Assembly: GCA_026985775.1 (NCBI GenBank)
Contig: JALSPV010000083.1
Location: 1-9,878, forward strand
Direction of reading: 5' to 3'
DNA: 9,878 nucleotides
DNA from: Candidatus Aenigmatarchaeota archaeon
Lineage (GTDB): Archaea; Aenigmatarchaeota; Aenigmatarchaeia; Aenigmatarchaeales; SZUA-1535
Under the pieces are notes generated by a model. That model made no database searches. It saw only the letters and a list, made by a program, of their open reading frames with translations, and was not told the DNA's origin. Position 1 is the first letter of the stretch, and every line of letters begins with the position of its first letter. Shown here one piece after another: positions 6,356-9,878 of the stretch. The position numbers and the translations under genes were made by a program.

Positions 6356-6366
6356 TTTAAATAAAA
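6356..6366 (-). promoter_or_regulatory. TATA box of the Fap7-type gene
   Basis: Read on the minus strand, TTTATTTAAA is centred about 25 bases before the start codon at 6336. With the short gap to the preceding gene this suggests an independent leaderless transcript rather than read-through alone from the ATPase operon. Confidence 0.55.
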
Positions 6367-6404
6367 GTTATTTGCAGCTTTCTTTCGAACCAAAAGACGC
6401 TTTG

Positions 6405-6758
6405 TTAAAGCAAAAATAACGCTATTAAAAAAGTAAAAATGACAATACTTCGTAGCATATTTTCTTTATTTCTCAAAAAAATTTGGAGAAGAGAAGAAAA
6501 AACATAGATGAGAAAAATCATAATTCCAAGTAAAACATTTTTTATTAAAAAGGGTGTGCAGCAAAACGCTGCACAAAACCTAAAATTCAAAAATTTTTTC
6601 TTAGAAAGCTTTTCAATACTCAAAAACATTCCAAGTAAGCACAGTGTTGCAAGAAGTTTTGAAGAAAAGAAAAAATAAACAAAAAGAAAAGTGAACACAA
6701 CAGCGAGGAACTCGCGAAATAAATTTGTGAGTCGTTTGAAAAAATTTTTTACGTTCAT
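6405..6758 (-). CDS. Small unrecognised membrane protein, last gene of the A-ATPase operon
   Basis: The 117-residue product is mostly hydrophobic with basic connecting loops. Likely membrane segments are residues 17-35, 36-50, 64-95 (probably one long or two short helices) and 101-117, the last running to the C-terminus. An N-terminal basic stretch (KNFFKRL) and KKK near 52-54 suggest cytoplasmic loops. No known family is apparent, and it is too divergent and short to equate with the A-ATPase c-ring (subunit K): there is no membrane Glu/Gln in a helical hairpin. Its ATG overlaps the stop of atpD as ATGA (6755-6758), which implies translational coupling and co-expression with the ATPase. It could be an assembly or accessory protein, or simply a co-transcribed passenger. 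It is Phe/Leu/Lys-rich, so similarity searches may return weak hits. Confidence 0.6.
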   Translation of the reverse strand: MNVKNFFKRLTNLFREFLAVVFTFLFVYFFFSSKLLATLCLLGMFLSIEKLSKKKFLNFRFCAAFCCTPFLIKNVLLGIMIFLIYVFSSLLQIFLRNKENMLRSIVIFTFLIALFLL

Positions 6759-7369
6759 GTACTTTTTCCCTTCATTCTCTTTAGCCTGAAAATGTTTTCT
6801 CTTTCCATTTCCTCCAGTCTCTGGGCTATAAACTTCATTTTTTCTTCGAGTTCTGGAATCACCTTGAATTCAAGTGCATTAACTTTTCTCTTTGTTTTTT
6901 CTATTTCTTCAAGCAATCTATAGAGAGCGTTTATCGCCTCCGCGTACTTTATGAACTTCTTTACAAGCTTTCTGTAAGCTACAACTGCTTCTTCAACTCG
7001 TATGTTTACACCTATAAGGCTTTTAATTATGTCTTCCTTTTCTGGTTCATGTAAAACAAACTCGCAAACACTAACTCCCATTAGATTCTTTCTCTTAACT
7101 TCAAGTCCTTCTATTTCTGGGAGTGCAAGAGAGGCAGCGCGGAGTTTTTTAGCGCCTTCTGTTAACTCGGCAAGTATTAACTTTTCTCTTGCTCCAGCAT
7201 AAACACTTTCTATTTCCTTGAGTAATTCCTTTCCGCGTTCAAGCATTTTGAAAAACTCCACTATCAACCCATCTCTTTTCTTTTTCAAAAGCCTATGTCC
7301 GCTTTTTGCAAGTGCTATTTTTTTCTTGAGTTGCAAAAGTTCAGAACGCGTTGGTTTTACGTCTATCAT
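6755..7369 (-). CDS. atpD: A-type ATP synthase subunit D (central stalk)
   Basis: Subunit D is the central rotor shaft of the A1 motor: its long antiparallel N- and C-terminal helices insert into the A3B3 hexamer and transmit rotation. The product is 204 residues, the usual length. The N-terminus [18 protein letters not shown] and the following [12 protein letters not shown] (24-35) are the family hallmark. The middle part (about 60-115) is the globular tip, including a glycine/valine-rich LMGVSVCEF segment. The C-terminal half (about 118-195) is a charged coiled coil with [18 protein letters not shown], the other conserved block. The ATG overlaps the atpB stop as ATGA (7366-7369), with a purine-rich AAAGGCGAT upstream. 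The stop in turn overlaps the start of the small membrane protein. Membership is clear. Confidence 0.96.
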   Translation of the reverse strand: MIDVKPTRSELLQLKKKIALAKSGHRLLKKKRDGLIVEFFKMLERGKELLKEIESVYAGAREKLILAELTEGAKKLRAASLALPEIEGLEVKRKNLMGVSVCEFVLHEPEKEDIIKSLIGVNIRVEEAVVAYRKLVKKFIKYAEAINALYRLLEEIEKTKRKVNALEFKVIPELEEKMKFIAQRLEEMERENIFRLKRMKGKST

Positions 7370-8748
7370 TTCTTATCGCCTTTGTAGTACTTATCTCTAA
7401 ACTCCGGTGAGATTCTTGTAAGTTCCTCTTTTGGAAGCATTGACAAGAGTTCCCATGCTACATCAAGTGTTTTTTTAATGCTTCTATCCTCCTTAACTCC
7501 CTGCTGGATAAAGCGCTTTTCAAATTCATCCGCGAATTTAAGAATGAGCTTTTCTCTCTCGCTCAGAGCTTCTTCTCCAACGATTGCTGCTAAGCCACGG
7601 AGCTCTCTACCTTCAGCGTAAAGTGAATAGAGCTGATCTGCTACTTGCTTATGGTCTTCGCGGGTTTTTCCCTTACCAATTCCTGCATTCATCAATCTCG
7701 AAAGTGAAGGTAGAACATCTATTGGTGGATAAATTCCTTTTCTGTGAAGCTCTCTGCTTAACACAATTTGACCTTCTGTAATATATCCTGTAAGATCTGG
7801 AATGGGGTGTGTTATGTCATCTCCGGGCATCGTAAGAATAGGTATCTGTGTTATACTACCCTTTTTGCCCTTTATTCTTCCAGCTCTTTCGTATATCGTT
7901 GCTAAGTCGGTATACATGTAACCCGGATAACCTCTTCTACCGGGAACTTCTTCTCTTGCCGTTGCTATCTCGCGTAAGCTCTCGCAGTAATTTGTCATAT
8001 CCGTAAGAATTACAAGCACGTGCATATCGCAATCAAACGCCAAGTATTCAGCAGCCGTAAGAGCGAGCCTTGGTGTAAGAAGTCTTTCAACCGTAGGATC
8101 ACTTGCGAGATTGAGAAACACAACAGCTCTTTCTAAAGCACCTGTTTTTTCGAAATCCTCTATAAAGCGCTGGGCTTCTTCATGTGTTATACCCATCGCA
8201 GCAAATACTACTGCAAACTCCTCTTTACTTCCCAAAACCTTTGCCTGTCTAGCTATTTGTAGTGCTATTTCATTATGTGGCAAACCAGAAGCGGAAAATA
8301 TTGGAAGCTTTTGACCTCTTACTAAAGTGTTCATTCCATCTATAGCAGAAATTCCTGTTTGAATGAACTCGCTCGGTGGAGCACGAGCAGCGGGGTTTAT
8401 CGCAGAACCTGTTACAGGAAGCTCTTTTTCTGGGATTATTTCAGGACCACCGTCTATTAACTCTCCTCTTCCGTTGAATATTCTTCCAAGAATATCCCTT
8501 GAGACAGGAAACTTTATTATCTCACCAGTAAACTTCACGCGCGCATTTTTATCCATTCCAGTTGTACCCTCGAAAATCTGTACCACAACAATGTCTTCTG
8601 AAGAATCCAGTACTTGTCCGAGTCTTTTTTCTCCATTTTCAAGAATTACCTCTACTACTTCTCCATACGCAACATCTTTAGCTTTTTTAACAAAAACCAA
8701 AGGCCCTTCTATTTTTTCTATTGTCCTGTATTCTTTTGCAACCTTCAT
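7366..8748 (-). CDS. atpB: A-type ATP synthase subunit B (regulatory, non-catalytic)
   Basis: Subunit B alternates with A in the A3B3 head of the archaeal ATP synthase; it binds nucleotide at the interface but does not catalyse. The 460-residue length is standard. The N-terminal beta barrel (about 1-75) carries [10 protein letters not shown]. The nucleotide-binding domain (about 76-355) has the degenerate P-loop [10 protein letters not shown] (151-160), lacking the GKT of subunit A, which distinguishes B from [11 protein letters not shown] (341-350) is the alpha/beta-family signature, followed by R351, probably the arginine finger facing the A site. The C-terminal helical domain ends KYYKGDKK. 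The ATG directly follows the atpA stop without a gap (TAA then ATG), and GGTGG 5 bases upstream of the ATG, within the end of atpA, serves as ribosome-binding site. Identification is unambiguous. Confidence 0.98.
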   Translation of the reverse strand: MKVAKEYRTIEKIEGPLVFVKKAKDVAYGEVVEVILENGEKRLGQVLDSSEDIVVVQIFEGTTGMDKNARVKFTGEIIKFPVSRDILGRIFNGRGELIDGGPEIIPEKELPVTGSAINPAARAPPSEFIQTGISAIDGMNTLVRGQKLPIFSASGLPHNEIALQIARQAKVLGSKEEFAVVFAAMGITHEEAQRFIEDFEKTGALERAVVFLNLASDPTVERLLTPRLALTAAEYLAFDCDMHVLVILTDMTNYCESLREIATAREEVPGRRGYPGYMYTDLATIYERAGRIKGKKGSITQIPILTMPGDDITHPIPDLTGYITEGQIVLSRELHRKGIYPPIDVLPSLSRLMNAGIGKGKTREDHKQVADQLYSLYAEGRELRGLAAIVGEEALSEREKLILKFADEFEKRFIQQGVKEDRSIKKTLDVAWELLSMLPKEELTRISPEFRDKYYKGDKK

Positions 8749-9878
8749 TTACTCCACCCCCATTTTTCGGAACTCCTCAACCATCTCCTTTTCTATATCT
8801 TTTATCGCCTTTTTGTAATCCTTAACGAATTTAACATCACCTATCTTTCTTTTTGATTTTACATCCAAAATATCTTCAATTGCTAAACTTTTTTCAAGAG
8901 CCTTTCTTGCAAGTGTTTCGTATTTCAAAATTAGCTTCAGAAGCGCATAGGTTTTTTCAGGTGGGCTGTAGCGGTCTATTTCGTGGAATGCGTTCTGCTG
9001 AAGGAAGAATTCTCGAATCATCTTAGCAACATCTAATGTTATGCGTTCTCTTGGTGGAAGTGCATCGCTACCAACAAGCTGAACTATTTCCTGAAGCTTA
9101 TCCTCTTCCTGAAGTATTTCCATGCACTTCTTCACAGCTTCTCCCCAGTCTTTTGCAACATTTCTCACGAACCATTTTGCAAGTGAATCGAGATAAAGGG
9201 AATAAGAGGCCAACCAATTTATTGCAGGGAAATGTCTGCGATGCGCAAGTTTCGCATCAAGCGCCCAGAAAACCTTAACTACCCTTAATGTGTTCTGTGT
9301 AACAGGTTCTGAGAAATCTCCTCCTGGTGGAGAAACAGCACCTATTATTGTAACAGATCCTATTTCTCCGCAAAGCACCTTAACTCTTCCAGCTCTTTCA
9401 TAAAATTCCGCTAATCTAGTTGCAAGGTAAGCTGGGTAACCTTCTTCTCCTGGCATCTCTTCAAGACGAGAAGATATTTCTCGCATAGCTTCTGCCCATC
9501 TTGAAGTAGAATCTGCCATGAGAGCGACATCATAACCCATGTCTCTAAGATATTCTGCAATAGTGATTCCCGTGTAAATACTGGCTTCTCTTGCAGCTAC
9601 CGGCATGTTGCTGGTGTTTGCAATAAGCACAGTTCTGTTCATCAATGGTTTACCTGTTCTCGGATCTTCTAACTTTGGAAACTCTTCAAGGACTTCTGTC
9701 ATTTCATTTCCACGTTCTCCACAACCTATGTAAACGACGAAATCAGCATCCGAAAACTTAGCAAGCGTTTGCTGTGTAACGGTTTTGCCTGCTCCGAACG
9801 GGCCAGGAATGGCTGCAGTTCCTCCTTTTGCAAGTGGAAACAGTGCATCAAGAATGCGCTGCCCTGTTATCAGCGGTA
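8749..9878 (-). CDS. atpA: A-type ATP synthase subunit A (catalytic), N-terminus beyond the window
   Basis: This is the catalytic subunit that makes or hydrolyses ATP in the A1 head. The first complete codon is at 9876, and 375 residues are visible, about the last two thirds of a roughly 590-residue protein. The true start lies outside; the methionine at 9702 is internal, because the frame upstream of it already encodes the Walker A loop GPFGAGKT (visible residues 25-32) and [12 protein letters not shown]. Further conserved blocks are [43 protein letters not shown] and [18 protein letters not shown], with the C-terminal helical domain to GVE. The visible part has no frameshift. The P-loop has Ala in the position that is Ser in many archaeal homologues. 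The gene leads an A-B-D gene order typical for this operon; promoter and upstream subunits are not visible. Confidence 0.98.
   Translation of the reverse strand, partial: PLITGQRILDALFPLAKGGTAAIPGPFGAGKTVTQQTLAKFSDADFVVYIGCGERGNEMTEVLEEFPKLEDPRTGKPLMNRTVLIANTSNMPVAAREASIYTGITIAEYLRDMGYDVALMADSTSRWAEAMREISSRLEEMPGEEGYPAYLATRLAEFYERAGRVKVLCGEIGSVTIIGAVSPPGGDFSEPVTQNTLRVVKVFWALDAKLAHRRHFPAINWLASYSLYLDSLAKWFVRNVAKDWGEAVKKCMEILQEEDKLQEIVQLVGSDALPPRERITLDVAKMIREFFLQQNAFHEIDRYSPPEKTYALLKLILKYETLARKALEKSLAIEDILDVKSKRKIGDVKFVKDYKKAIKDIEKEMVEEFRKMGVE

Noticed and set aside
5882..6364. 160-codon open frame on the plus strand across the Fap7-type gene
   Set aside because: Antisense to a clear adenylate kinase with intact Walker A; Ser/Phe-rich with no recognisable features.
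8363..8818. 151-codon open frame on the plus strand across atpB
   Set aside because: Antisense to a fully conserved AtpB region; Ser/Ile/Phe-rich composition is the usual mirror of the minus-strand codons.
9780..9810. Ala instead of Ser in the AtpA P-loop (GPFGAGKT) as a possible defect
   Set aside because: The essential Gly, Lys and Thr are present, and Ala at this place occurs in functional A/V-type ATPases, so I see no reason to think catalysis is lost.

Overview
This window is archaeal. It holds an A-type ATP synthase operon (subunits A, B and D), a Fap7-type adenylate kinase, a DUF63 membrane protein, a tRNA-Lys whose introns fold into bulge-helix-bulge (BHB) splice sites, and TATA boxes about 25 bases upstream of start codons. 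The DNA is AT-rich. DUF63 and the gene content point to a euryarchaeal or DPANN-like lineage, but I cannot place it further from 9.9 kb.

Layout. 59-234 (+): tRNA-Lys(UUU) interrupted twice, by a canonical anticodon-loop intron and by a second intron inside the T-loop. 294-3698 (+): a very large, sequon-rich, single-pass surface protein. 3708-4487 (-): DUF63 integral membrane protein, converging on the surface-protein gene with a 9-base gap. 4519-5041 (+): a nitroreductase-family gene divergent from DUF63; its natural start is out of frame with the rest because of a 7-T run. 5109-5174 (+): possible leaderless 21-codon ORF ending inside the ribosome-binding site of 5181-5876 (+), an unrecognised 231-residue protein. 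5845-6336 (-): Fap7/AK6-type kinase, overlapping the previous gene tail to tail by 32 bases. 6405-9878 (-): end of an A-ATPase operon, transcribed A (cut by the window edge), B, D, then a small unrecognised membrane protein, all abutting or overlapping by 4 bases.

How the genes work together. AtpA and AtpB form the catalytic/regulatory hexamer of the A1 motor and AtpD is its central stalk. The overlapping junctions suggest translational coupling, and the small membrane protein is probably co-translated with AtpD. The other genes look like single-gene transcription units. Several seem to be leaderless, with a TATA-like box centred about 25-27 bases before the ATG, whereas the genes inside the ATPase operon and the 5181 gene have no promoter spacing of this kind and rely on upstream purine-rich sites or overlap.

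The most unusual points are the T-loop intron of the tRNA, the apparent one-base frameshift at the nitroreductase start, the 31-base divergent promoter that serves two leaderless genes, and the small ORF in front of the orphan gene. I found no CRISPR array, insertion sequence, phage gene or complete new defence-type system.
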